A DNA stretch of 64,000 nt from Nymphaea colorata (GCF_008831285.2 NC_045144.1:13691858-13755857); one strand, 5' to 3'; shown: positions 24,188 to 35,438, numbered from the stretch's first letter. Notes: generated by a model from the letters alone, not told the origin. A program made the numbers and translations.

Positions 24188-24335
24188 TAAGGGGTCAAAC
24201 CTGCAATGCAAGCCAAGGCAACCCATTTCAGGGGGTTAAACCTGAATTCAATATTGGCAAACCCATGTAGGTAAGGGGTTAAACCTTCAACATAAGCTCA
24301 AACAACCCACTCAGGTAAGGGGTTAAGCAAGAAAT
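24188..24335. repeat. Degenerate 41-44 bp tandem repeat
   Basis: Four units share GTAAGGGGTTAAACCT, with GGGG at 24191, 24232, 24275 and 24319. Each of the first three is followed by an AACCCAC/AACCCAT word. The tract lies between the PMD remnant and the putative LTR start. Confidence 0.75.
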
Positions 24336-24839
24336 ATCTCTCCCAACATGTTTTGTTTGAAAAATTTGTGGTGCTTATCTTTGTCACTAAGCACAGAAAA
24401 CACCGGCTTAGTAACAAAGAGAGGCATCTGTAATTAGCCCAAATTTTTTTAAAAGACTGTTATTTTATCCAAACATGAAACCCAAATTTAGACGCAAGAT
24501 TCAAATCCAAGATCCAACTTTCATATCCAAATTAGATCCAAAACTCAATTTTAGATCCAAATCGATCATTTGAATCTCAAAATCCAAATTCGAGTTCAAA
24601 ACAACAAAGTCTGGTGTTGTGAGCGTCGCGCGCGCATGCATAAATGTCACCCATGTTTTACACTTCAAACCAAAATACGTTTTTGAAACTCAAAACGAAG
24701 CCGACCACTCCTTTATAACAAAAAAAAAATCAATTTTCTACATTTTTTTTAAAAAGAAGATTTTATGCTCATTTTATCTTTTTTTATTCCATTTCATATT
24801 ATTTCAGAAGTTTTTCTTTTTTTTAAAAAAAAGGGTATC

Positions 24840-24905
24840 GAGCGACGCGCAGTCACGCGACCGCGCGTCACACGATCATGGTAACGCGATCGCGTAATGC
24901 GATGC
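24840..24905. promoter_or_regulatory. CpG-dense patch in AT-rich DNA
   Basis: More than a dozen CpG sites in about 65 bases, including GCGACGCGCAG, CGACCGCGCGTC and ACGCGATCGCG, are flanked by T- and A-rich runs. A second small CG run (GCGTCGCGCGCGC) lies at 24622-24634. The position inside a putative LTR suggests a promoter-proximal element. This is inferred from composition only. Confidence 0.4.
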
Positions 24906-25500
24906 ACCACAACGCCTGGTACTGTTGCGCCTCTACTGCCCGGGCAGGGGCCTGTAATGATGCAGCCCCCCCCCCCCCCATTTTTCTTTGCAAAACCGAC
25001 CCTTGGGGGTCAGTTTTTTGAAAATTTTGGGTGGGCATAGCTCTGCCCATACCCCAAGGAGGTATTTGCAGGGCTAGTGGCCAATCCCACTTGGTCACAA
25101 CTTATTTTTCTAAAAAAAATTGAAAATAATTCAAAATTTTATGGAAATTCGGATGAAAATGTTGAGAAATTCAAATTTTGAGTTTTGGCTCCAAAACTCT
25201 CTATAGATACCCCCACAATCCTCCCTTTTGGGCAAGAGTTGGCCGTTGGGAGAAACTCTAGTGTATTTTCACTTGAAGAGTTAGAGTTTCTCTTGAGCTC
25301 TCTCTCTCTCCCTCTTCCTCTTTTTATTTTTCTCAAACTTGGAGCAAGCTACAACTCTTCAAGGGAGCACTAAGGATCTCTTGGAGGACTCATCTTCATC
25401 ATCTTGGAGGTTCATTCAATGTGAGCTCAATATTATTTCAAGCATGATTGTTCATTTTCTCTAAGCTATTCTCACTAGAGTATGTAATCAATATCTCACC

Positions 25501-25820
25501 TCTTTCTTTCTTCATTTTTTTCTCTCTTCTTCCTATCTTCATGGCCAAAGGAGATCGCCCTCAATCCCTGTTTTAAGGACAAGAGGTTATGCTCAAGTGC
25601 ACTGAGAGCATGAAAAGATGAGATGGTCTTTCATTTTATGATTAAATTATCATCCCTCTCATTTCTTTCATATTTTCATTCCTCTCTTCTTCCTCTTGCC
25701 ATGGCCAGAGGAGATAGCTTTCACTCTCTATTTTAGAGTCAAGAGGCTATACTCAAATGCACCGGGAGCATGAGAAGATGAGATGATATTTCGTTTCATA
25801 ATTGAATCATACTCTGCCTC
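25501..25820. repeat. 160-bp tandem duplication
   Basis: Two diverged copies of a unit contain ATGGCC-AAGGAGAT (25541) and ATGGCC-AGAGGAGAT (25701). Both continue with AAGAGG..AT.CTCAA and GAGCATGA.AAGATGAGATG. Confidence 0.85.
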
Positions 25821-26528
25821 TTAGTTGAATCTCTTTCTCTCTTTTTCCTTCCTTGAATATTGTCTATATATTGTCTATATATTATTCGTATATAGTTGTT
25901 TGGTTTTCCATTCATATGTGAATGTATGGCGAGAATGAGATGTGGTTTGGGACTTCTTATCTTTATATTAATTTTTGAGGTTGAGACTTGTCCAACCTAG
26001 GGAAAACCCTCACAAAATATGTACATTTTAATATGCATTTGCATAACATTTTGCGTTAGTTTCCCTTTCATCATCCCATTAGGAACCTTAATGAACACCT
26101 TATCGTGTGGTTTGAGTTTCTTCCATACCCAACGGTGGAAAAAACATATTCCCTTGAAACCAATGAAATATAACATTCTATGTTTATGTAAATCTTATTT
26201 TCCAAAACATTTTCAAAAGAAACCTTCTAATATGGCCTTGGAGACTTACCTCAGACTCTTGCATGAGTCCAAGCTCTCCTCCGGCCTACATCAAACTTGA
26301 AGTCGGATGTTTTAACTTATCTTTAATCTCATGAAGACATACATGTATATAATGTTATATACATATGTGTGCACATGATTATTTTTTTTCATTTTCTCTT
26401 TATGTTTACATATTTCATTTTAAAATTTTCATATATATATAAATGCATATACACATGTGTTCTATTTTCTCTCTCTAGAGCCTTTTGTTCGTCTCTTCAA
26501 GACAAATGTATGCTCCTAAAAATTTCTT

Positions 26529-26571
26529 ATATATATATATATATTATATATATATATATATTATTATATAT
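26529..26571. repeat. AT microsatellite
   Basis: Alternating TA with two small interruptions. Confidence 0.9.
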
Positions 26572-27344
26572 TTTCTTTTTCTTTCTCTCTATTTAAGTTA
26601 AGACTTCATTTTCAAAAGCTTATACAAATATGTAATATATCTCATTCTATTTCAAAATATTCCATTTAATGATCTTTGAAGTCTCTCTCTCTCTCTTTTT
26701 ATAAGAATATTGCATCTCTTCCGTTTCTTTTTAACATTTTCCTCTCATGATTTTTTAATATCTACTAACTTCACTAAGACCAAAAATCAAGTAATGACCC
26801 AATATTGGATTCATGTTTGATGGTCTACAACGTGAATCCATTTTCAAAAACTTTTATTTCTTATATATGATATTTATCAAAATAAAAATCTTATATGTAT
26901 GTTATGGTTGGAATGCTCTTAGGTTGAAATATTTTTTTTCCTTTAATGTAGGATCAATGCATTCATGCATTCTCACCCACTTAATTTCACTTATGATCAC
27001 AAGCACTTCTCTAAAAGAACTTAAGCAAGATGAGATGAAGCTCTAACTAGTGGTAACCAAATTAGAGCAAAACCTCAAACCTACTTGAAGTCTTAAGAGA
27101 ACACTTTAGTGATTTCAAAATGATTTCCAAATGATATTTATAAAGATTTATCAATTCGAGTTTTTACCAAAATGTCTCACATTCTCAAGTGATGCTTCAA
27201 GAATCTTTTCAAAAGTTTGAAACATCAAACTTTCAATATTTTTCTACACCGCATATAGAATTAAAAAGATGTTTAAGTTAAAACGAAATGCATCAATGAT
27301 AAACATAGCCCTTGGGTTGACTACCCTCGGTAAAGGCGCCGGCA

Positions 27345-27415
27345 ACGGTCGATCCTCGTACTGACGGGTGAATCTCTTTCTTTCCTATTTCAAAACAAAA
27401 CCTCAATATAGAAAT
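27345..27415 (+). repeat. Recurring retroelement leader module
   Basis: Contains GGCGCCGGCAACGGTCGATCCTC and CTTTCTTTCC...AAAACAAAACCTCA. The same module is at 22369-22435, inverted at 22318-22260, and in a diverged form at about 40365-40440. Its GGCGCC and CCGGCAACGG words resemble, in reverse, primer-site-adjacent sequence of some plant Gypsy elements. Confidence 0.55.
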
Positions 27416-28900
27416 TGGGTGATGAAAAGTTGGACTAGGTAATTAGATCTTGGAGGTCAAGATTTTGGGCTTGGAATGATTGGAACTTGATTAATTCAAA
27501 ATTTTTTGAAAAATCTTTGGATTTGGGTTTTTGAGACTTGAACCTAGTTTGAAAAATATTGGTGTTTTGTGAGTTTTGAGAAACTTGATTTTATTTGGTT
27601 GGTTTTGATCCTAGAATGAGGTTTGAAAATTGGAAATTAGGAGTCCAAGTTTAGATGTAGGGGTGGGCATCAGGCCGGGTCGGCCTTATATCCAAACATT
27701 GGGCCCAGGCACGGTTATAATAAAAAAATCTTTAATAATAAAATGTTATTTTTTAAATATTAATGGGCTGAGTCGAGCCCCATTGGGCCGGGCCGGGTTT
27801 TTGGGGCCTGGGCTGGGTTTTTTGGCCCTAGACCCAGGCCCCTGCTGGCAGCCCTTCCTGGTGCCCACTCCTATTCAGATGTAGGGAATTTTCTTGATTT
27901 TGGAAAATTGAAATTTTGACAATGGTCATGAAAATCTGCTTGATTTTGAGTAGACTAAGGACTGAAAATTGATTTGAGTTTGGTTTTGAGGAAAGCCTGA
28001 TCATAGAATACATTTGAAAACGATATTGAAAATTATAGTTTTCAGCCATTTTGGAAATTTTGTGTTTTTTGCATCAAAATAAGGAGGTGCCTAAGTTTTT
28101 GTCAAAATATGACTTAGTTATGGTAGCGATTCTGACTTGACTCACTAAAATCTTGGGCTAGGAGAGTGAATGCATTTTTGAAGTGAGTGCATGCATGCCT
28201 CATAAGATAAACTGTATGTTCATTCATACGTTATTCTATTCCTCTCCATGCACAATTTAATTAGATCCCACATAGACATTGGTTCACCTTGGAAGTAGGA
28301 AATTTATGAGTAAGGTCCATGAGCTTAGTTAGGTTTTGAAATTTTGGATTTGAAAATTCATGGAATTCCAAGATTCATTTTGACAAGTTGATTTCAACTC
28401 ATTTTGGTTAGAACATAAGCAAAACTGGGTTCATTTGGTTTTGAAACCCAATTTTTAGGGAATGCACTGCTGGGTAGGAAAATCACATTTTTGGCTTCTA
28501 CTAGGTTTTTTGGGACAAAACATTTTGAAAGATTGGTTTCAATTGGAGTGCATGGCTTCTGTAGAGTTGATAAATTTTGATTTTGGAAATATCTTGAAAA
28601 TACCTATTTCGAAATGGCCTTTGTAAAAATTGGATTTCTTATGTTGCTGTCAACTTGACCAAAAGCCTTGTACTTGGATCAAAAGATATCTTTTAGAACC
28701 TAACTAGATAAAGCATTTTTGTTAATTGCTGGGTTTTCAACCCATAGAAACGTCTGAAAATTTCAGAAATTTTATATTGAAATAAACCCAATTTTATTGC
28801 CCTTTCCATTTACAAAATGGACTGTGCTCATAGCTTAAGTAGATCTGATTCATGGTGGAATTGATTTGATAAGACTATGGAGTCTGATTCATTGCCCATT
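27416..28900. other. TTTTGA/GATTTTG-rich non-coding stretch
   Basis: Low-complexity text with frequent GATTTTGA, GAAAATTGG and TTGAAAA words, no coding frame, and one hAT MITE inside. It looks like untranslated retroelement interior. Confidence 0.45.
27658..27873. mobile_element. Non-autonomous hAT element (MITE), 216 bp
   Basis: It starts TAGGGGTGGGCATC and ends with the inverse GGTGCCCACTCCTA. It is flanked by TTTAGATG (27650-27657) and TTCAGATG (27874-27881), an 8-bp target duplication with one mismatch. Subterminal GGGCC-rich words are typical. The interior is AT-rich and carries no gene. Confidence 0.88.
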
Positions 28901-30616
28901 CATGGAATAGAGCGACATTTGTACTTCACTCATCTTTCTCTTTTCACATACATAGCTAAAAACCATCCATCACATAGATGAATGATCCAAATTCTATTCC
29001 AAGCTATGGTGGTCTCGTCATCATGATTACACACGGATGAGACTGTTTTAAAATCCGATTTTTGTTTATGGGATAGGTTGATTTTGAAAATGCCATTTTC
29101 TGGTTTTCAAAACAGAGCTTTGGTTTAGAATGATTGTGAAAATCATGAGAATGCAAGCACAAATAATTTTAATGTATACATTTTACGTGGCGACCCAGCT
29201 TGACCTTATTCCTGCTTTCAAACTAAAGCAAGAAAACCCACCCTGCATGCATTGGCAATTTTCATCCATAATTCATGCGATGAACTTGTATAGAGCACTC
29301 TTTCTTTTTCAGCAAGATTGTTATGTGTTTGAAATCAATGTATTTGATTGTGATGATATAGCATCTTAGGAACTAGAATTAGGGGAAAGTACACCAAGGA
29401 TTCTGTTTCTAGGACAGTAATGTGACTGTCAATTTGAGTGGAATCTGACCTGTCTTGACTCAATGCTGTCCATTTTGAGGAGCATGAGTCAAGCAAGACC
29501 ACCGTAAGACATGCTGTAAGAATGGCCAAATGGACGTGTGGCCATTCCTACTCGAATTTGAAGTTGGTTTAGTCAAATCACCATGTTCATGGCTAACCAA
29601 ATTAGTTCACTGTGAACCACGGATTTGGGTAAAGGACTGTTATAAACCAGGGCCAATAGGCTGGTTACGGATTGATTTATGGCATCATGACACCAATTTT
29701 TTTCTTTGTAAACTACAGATCAGCCTTGCTTGTTACTGAAAAATGGCAGTGATATGCCCATTAAATTACACATTAGTAAGATCAGGGGTGTTTGAACCCT
29801 TGATTTTGGCTCAATAGGAGGTGGTGATAGCCTCACCATGGTTGCTGCTAATCAGGCCATGGAGAAGGCTGTCTGGCCACGCTTGCAGCCTGCCTCTTAA
29901 TATCTGCTCGACAGGACTGATTCCTTTTTTTTTTTTTAGCAATAGCTATGCACTTTAATCCATTAACCCACTGAAATAAAATTCAAGATGGGGAGGATGA
30001 CCTGAGTGAATGGAAAGGTTGAGGCGAGTGCAAGGTGGACCCTAGAGACACTGGGTTTGGTGGAGCCAATATGCCTCAAGAGGGAGATAGGAGCACTTAG
30101 CTGCAGCCCTCTATTCCGGCACTAAGTTGCTGAATCAAGGGTTGAGAATGCTGGAGCTGGAGGCATTTAAAGCAGGGAAGGAGGATGCCTGGAACAGGCA
30201 GAACAGGGTACGTCGGGCTGGGCTCGACGTGAAGGTCAGAGAACGCCTAGGCTAATGGTGCTCGGTTCAGGGTGTTAGACCTGAAAGTTGGGCCAGGTCA
30301 CCTTGGCTGGAGCTTGATGGAATGACATCTGGACTGAGCAAACTCCCGCCGGAATCCAAGCTCAAGATGCTAGGATTTGAAGTCGAGCAAGATGCTTCAG
30401 CTGGACTCGGTTTGAAGGCTGTGAGGTTTGAGGCGTCAAAGTGGGACATTTGAGCTAGATGCCTACTTTGATGGAGCCTAGGGTGAGGCTTTGGTTGGAA
30501 TCCACCTCACTCAGAGCTACAGTAGTTGTTACTTAGGAGCTGCTTCAGCTAGCAGGAGAGAGATCTTTGGGGCAGTTTCAGCTGGCTGGAGAGGAATCCC
30601 CTCCTAGTATGCATGG
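28901..30616. other. No gene recognised; GC rises after 29980
   Basis: AT-rich to about 29930 with a T run at 29928-29938. From 29985 to 30600 the sequence is purine-rich and more GC-rich, resembling old coding or 5' gene sequence. No frame longer than about 60 codons and no motif could be assigned. Confidence 0.4.
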
Positions 30617-30624
30617 GGTCCAAT

Positions 30625-31638
30625 TAGGCCTGGGCATCGGGCCGGGCCGGGCCAGCCCGGGCCAGACCGACCCATTTAGTCAATGTTGTTAATGGCCCGT
30701 ATTTGAATCGGGTCTGCCTGCTACCCGGCCCGATTATTAAGATCAGGGTACCGGGCCTGGTTAACCTCATCTGAGGCCCAACCTGGCCCGTTTTGTTAAC
30801 TGCCGGGCCGGGCCGGGTAATACCATAGTGGGATGGCCTTGGTGGTGGATGAGGTGGATGAGGGTGCGCAAACTGCATCTGCAGTGGTCAGGAGGTGGAA
30901 TCCATTGGCGCTGGAGAGGTTGCAGAAGCTGCTGCTACTGATGGTAGGATAATGATGATAGGGAAGGGGAGGAGGAGGGTGCAACTGATGACACTGGAAC
31001 TGCGTGGAACTCCATTGGCAGTGGAGGAGGAGGTTGCTGGTCCATGGGTCTCATGTGCCTCTCCATCTGATGATGGAGGCTTCTGCCATCCATTAGCTTC
31101 TCTCCGCCAAACCTACTGCGATTTGGCAGTGTCCCTTTTGCCCTAGAAATCTTCAGATATGAATTAGGAATCCCTCTCTCTCATTTGGCTTATGATGGGG
31201 ATGGATTGGGCAAAAGGAAAGGAGAACCGCTGGATGGTATTTGGGGCTGATCTTACCTGCTGTGATGAAGAGTGCCCCCCAACGCTTGTTAGTCCAATAG
31301 TCTGCCATGAGGTGCCTTGGTGGTGGACCGGAAGTTGATGGCAAAGGTGGCAGATGAGCGGTGAGGCAACGGTGGTGGCGTCAAGGCCTACTCAACACAC
31401 ACATTTCTCCTATCGAAAAGCTAAATTCTGTTTGGTAAAAAGTTTTATGTATGAAGAGAACCACCTAACGTGCCTAACGGGCCCCAATGGGCCCAATAGC
31501 TGAACCCGGACCCAACCTGTTATGATGTCGGGCTGGGCCGGGCACAATTAATTAAAACCTGATAAGATAAAACAAGTACCGGGACCCGGGCCCGGGTACC
31601 AGGTACTCGCCGGTGGCCCAACCCAGCACCCAGGCCTA
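30625..31638. mobile_element. Non-autonomous hAT element, 1014 bp, with a GC-rich insert
   Basis: Starts TAGGCCTGGGCATCGGGCC and ends with the inverse CCCAACCCAGCACCCAGGCCTA. A perfect 8-bp target duplication GGTCCAAT flanks it (30617-30624 and 31639-31646). Both ends carry GGGCCGGGCC subterminal repeats. The interior (about 30830-31400) is GC-rich and codon-like (an open frame of 83 codons at 30895 plus) but matches no family recognised here. It may be a captured gene piece. No transposase is encoded. Confidence 0.92.
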
Positions 31639-31646
31639 GGTCCAAT

Positions 31647-33964
31647 TTATAGGCACCAAGTCATTAGTGTTGGAATTTGGTCAATTTTATTGGAACCAGA
31701 TGAGATCAAGGGGAAGAATCCCACTTGATTTTTGCATGGGAAAGAAGTCACCATGCATGCAACGTGCACCAACTTCCCTACCAATCGATTTCTTTCTTTT
31801 GTTAAACTTGTCCCAAAACTAGGAAAGGAAGCATGCTGGTCTCCTTTCCATGTTTTCGAGGAAGGGTGTCAGCTGGAATTGAGCTGATTCTAGTAAGGTC
31901 TGTTTGTTTTTCCAAAGAAGAAATCGAAGGAAGAGGAAAGCACGCCATTCATGTATGTCTCATCTTGATTAACTTGAATTTTTCAAACCTTGGAACTTAG
32001 CAATTTTTCTGTTCTAAGAGAATAGGCTTCTTGGAAATTTGATTTGAAGGGCATGCCCAGCTGGGCTGCTCTTAATTTTTCAAGATTTTTATTTGGTCTC
32101 ATTCATTCCAAATGAGGGGATAGGGGAGCATGTCCAAAATGGAGCGTCATATTCATAGATGCCTCTTTTTCTTTTTTCTTTTTTTTGAAAACTGGTTAAC
32201 TTCATGGATTTGGTCCATTCCGAAAATGTCAGAAGTGACTAGAGTGAGCTTGTTTGTGCGGCTCTTTTACTTGTTACATATAAGGACAACCTATATAACT
32301 TTGATCTAGTATCAGGCAAATTAGAGGAACAAACCTAGGTTGGGGTTAGTTCTTGGGTTGCTTGGACCACATTGCAGGGGATGTGTTTTCCAAGCTCCCG
32401 AAATACGATTCCATCACTACCATCAAATAAATCCCCATCCCAACCTAATTCAACTGAGGCAAAAGTTGTGGTTCCCAATCTGGGGCAAGGTGCTTGACAT
32501 TCCCTTCCAAGGTGAGCCCTTTCCTCATCACCTCTCTCTCCCTTCTTCATGCAGGAGCATGTATGCTTCAAGATCTCTCTCTATATCATGAAGTGTATAG
32601 ATCATGAGCATGTGTCATTGGATTGAGAATTTGGTTTCATGAGGTTAGGACTTTTGCCTTTGTGCATTTTTTTCATTTGTAGAGAGATCAATGTGTTTTC
32701 GTTAGGGAGATTAAGTTTGTTGATGGGTGTTTGAAGAGTTTATATGATGATTTTCTGCAAATGCTCATGTTCGTCTGTTTGGGGGCACTTTTTTAGGCCT
32801 GCATGTTAGTGCTGTTCAATTCACCCCTTGAAAAGGATAGTAGAAGTGGTATTACTATGGAAGCATTGTTTTTTTCTCTTACAAGCAGACATTTGGTTTG
32901 ATGAAATTGAATCCACTATAAGAATCGATCACATGTGGTTGTTCTTTCCAGAAGGTGAAACTTTGTCGATTCTATAAGAAAGGAAATCAATGGAAAGAGA
33001 GGGTATGTAGAACGTGAAGATCCAAAGCACAAGGAAAGTGGGAGGATCCCGCTGGTCATCCAGCAGTAAAAAAACACTAACATTTTGCATCAATCATCTT
33101 AGTAATGCCCTTCTCTTTTTCCTTTTTCATTCCTGCACTAGTTTTAATCTCTATTTGTTAAATCAAATTTATGGTTTTTTTTATATGGATTGAGTAATTT
33201 TGATGTTTTTCACAGTCTTTCCTACTATATATGAACGTCAATAACAATAATTATTGTGTTGGCACAACTAGTTTTTGTTGATGGCAAGTTGAAGGATAAG
33301 CTATTTCGCATCCATCTCATAAGTGTTGAAGGTGAGTGCAATTTACCTTTTTTGTGTTTGTCCAACGATTCCTAAGGTTATCTACTCTTGTTGATTATGT
33401 CATTCAGTTTCTTTTTATTAGTGTCTGTAGTCTAAGGATCCATATAAGGCTTCATGGGCCTCTAGCACTCAGAATTACCCATGAGGCTGATTAGGAATGC
33501 CTCTTTAAAACCATAAAAGGAGTAATTGACTGCCATCAGCCACTAGGTCTTCTAGAGCATGTCTTTATTTCATTTTTTTCTATTTAAGGCAAAAGCTGAT
33601 AGTTGTTAAAAGTTTTATTATCTTGGTTTTTTCCTTTTTGTGTCTGTAATATAAGTATAAAGGTCATGGCACAATGATAAATTGGCATGATTTTGAAAAA
33701 AATGGATGACTACTGGTGTTTATGGAGACACTACAAGGAAGCAGTAGTAGATGTGGAGTGCAAAGGTCTGATCACTGTACATATTTTTCAAAAATGATTG
33801 AAATCATAATAAAAACACCAAGGAAAATGCTCAACTTGTTTATTATGCATCAACAGGATACCTCATACCCAAAGGCTAGAAGCTACCGTCCTTATTTAGA
33901 ATCATACACCACAACCCTCAGTTCTTTCCTGACCAGAGAAGTTTTCAAGACTTGAGGTATGTCA

Positions 33965-34010
<46 letters not shown>

Positions 34011-34432
34011 CAGTACTTCATAATGCTTCAGCTTGCAATTTTTTTTAATGCCCACAGAACTGTTCTGTGTAAACAAGGTATGGACACCAACAAGGTCCTC
34101 TGTGTAAACATGGTTTTCCTTTGAATTGTATGAGGTAAACTTTCCTGATATATGATGGTTTTTTCTTGGTATATCTCTAACAGACTGGTATGGAAGTTCA
34201 CATCTCTCTTCTAAAAGTAACCATCTTAACTGTTGCAAGTTCTGACTTTTGGATCCAATGTGATGCAAATGGAAAAATGCAGGAGTGTGACCTTCCCTAT
34301 TTAAATAATGTTCATTCTTTAGGATAAGAATGTCTTGTCTACTTTAGTGTAAAATGTGGTATTCTTCCTGTTTCATCTCTCAAATATAATGACAATGTCA
34401 TACTGTTTATATTTTATGTACATAGATTCTAG
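31647..34432. other. No complete gene; upstream of J-domain exons
   Basis: T-rich, intron-like sequence. A stretch at about 33265-33332 reads FVDGKLKDKLFRIHLISVEG before a GTGAG donor-like site and could be an exon, but it was not assigned. An AT microsatellite lies at 33971-34005. Confidence 0.35.
33971..34005. repeat. AT microsatellite
   Basis: About 17 AT repeats. Confidence 0.95.
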
Positions 34433-34645
34433 GTGTTGAAAAAACTGTATCACATTAAGGGATTAAGAAGGCATATTTTAATTTGGCATTGCATCTTCAT
34501 CTTGACAAAAATCTTGGAGATGAGGTAAGCATGATGTTCTCTAGCTAACCATTTTTGTTCCTTAAAACTTGTTTCTCTCTTTTTTTTTGTATGCATGTGT
34601 TTCGCTGCAGGATGCAAAAAAAAAAAAATTCAGCCCTTACAAAAG
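34433..34645 (+). pseudogene. J-domain (DnaJ/DNAJC9-like) gene fragment, two exons
   Basis: Exon 1 (34433-34524) follows a TTCTAG acceptor and precedes a GTAAGC donor. It reads VEKTVSH, a stop, GIKKAYFNLALHLHLDKNLGDE. This matches the start of a J domain (family text LGVEKTAS...EIKKAYYKLAL-LHPDKN-GDE), with the essential HPD tripeptide changed to HLD. Exon 2 (34611-34645) follows GCTGCAG and reads DAK, lysines from an A run, then FSP before a GTAAC donor-like site, matching the DAKEKFQ-LQKV continuation. J-domain proteins stimulate Hsp70 ATPase through HPD. Splice sites are kept, so this is a decayed genomic copy, not a processed one. Further exons were not found. Confidence 0.75.
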
Positions 34646-35222
34646 GTAACAACTATTCTTGGCTATACTAAAAAAAAAAAACTCACTCCGTAGATCTCTA
34701 TGTATATAATGTTATCTAGTTTTTATCTTTCGCTTATAATGTTACCATATAATCTTTTCTTTTCTCCTATGAAATCTTTGGTTCAAGTCAATGCCATTGT
34801 TTAGTTAAAGTCATGTTATGCTATATGACATGGGTTGATCCTCAAAGTGTCTCTTTCTATCATTTTTCGTTTCAAATATTTATCTAGTCGACAACTATAT
34901 CCATACATTCTTCTGTAATGATGTGTATATAGTAGCAGAGCCAATATAAGAAAGATGCCAATATTACTACATAGTGTATAGAATTAGGATGGTATGTTCC
35001 CTCTATTATCTTTATCCTTAACCTTCGTTCATTTTTGTTGGAAAAAATTGTTTGAATTGGAAAGCTTCCTATTTGGTGTGTGCAAGCCTTTGTGTGTGTG
35101 TGTGTGTTTGTCCAGTCCCATATGCAATGGAAAGAAAGTGGTTCAATGGTGATTGCTTACTATTACCATTTCTTGTAGTTATGTAATAACTCTTGAAATT
35201 AAACATTATCAACAAGCTATTA

Positions 35223-35438
35223 CTTATGTCTTAAGGTTTGAATTTCCTCCCATGTTAGGACGAAGGCAAAGATTTCTTGTTGCTGAATCTCTAGAATGGT
35301 TTTCAAAAGAGAAACAAAATTTGATGTAGAAGCTCCTGTGCTAGCCAAAAGATCCATATTGCTTAACCATAACGGAAATCCATCTTTTGTCATTTGAACT
35401 GGGCAATCAAGGATATCAGCTCCATCGTATATAGCTTG
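35223..35438 (-). pseudogene. GDPDL/SVL-type glycerophosphodiester phosphodiesterase-like exon fragment
   Basis: On the minus strand 72 codons are open. They contain AIYDGADILDCPVQMTKDG, then FPLWLSNMDLLAST, then EIQ...FAFVLTWEEIQTL. This is the pattern of one GDPD repeat of GDPD-like (SHV3/SVL) cell-wall-associated proteins: a DGAD-IDC-VQM-KDG core, an S-DL--ST stretch, and an F-LTW-EIQ end. Two stops follow directly. No other GDPDL exon was recognised around it, so it is called a fragment. A neighbouring unrecognised exon set on the same strand cannot be excluded. Confidence 0.7.

Larger units (their letters stand above)
24431..27344 (+). repeat. Putative long LTR or terminal region of a Gypsy/LARD-type element
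   Basis: The sequence AAGAGAGGCATC|TGTAATTAGCCC at about 24419-24441 resembles a polypurine tract followed by a TG-start LTR. The region contains a CpG-dense promoter-like patch (24840-24905), CT-rich tracts, and no gene. It ends before a module (27345-27415) that also occurs at 22369. The partner LTR and a target duplication were not found, so the limits are tentative. Confidence 0.4.

Noticed and set aside
24619-24897. 92-codon frame with phenylalanine/lysine runs
   Set aside because: It is built from poly-T and poly-A tracts of the LTR-like region.
30267-30878. Serine- and proline-rich minus-strand frames near the 1-kb hAT element
   Set aside because: They follow from GGGCC-rich subterminal repeats and GC-rich DNA, and no domain is present.
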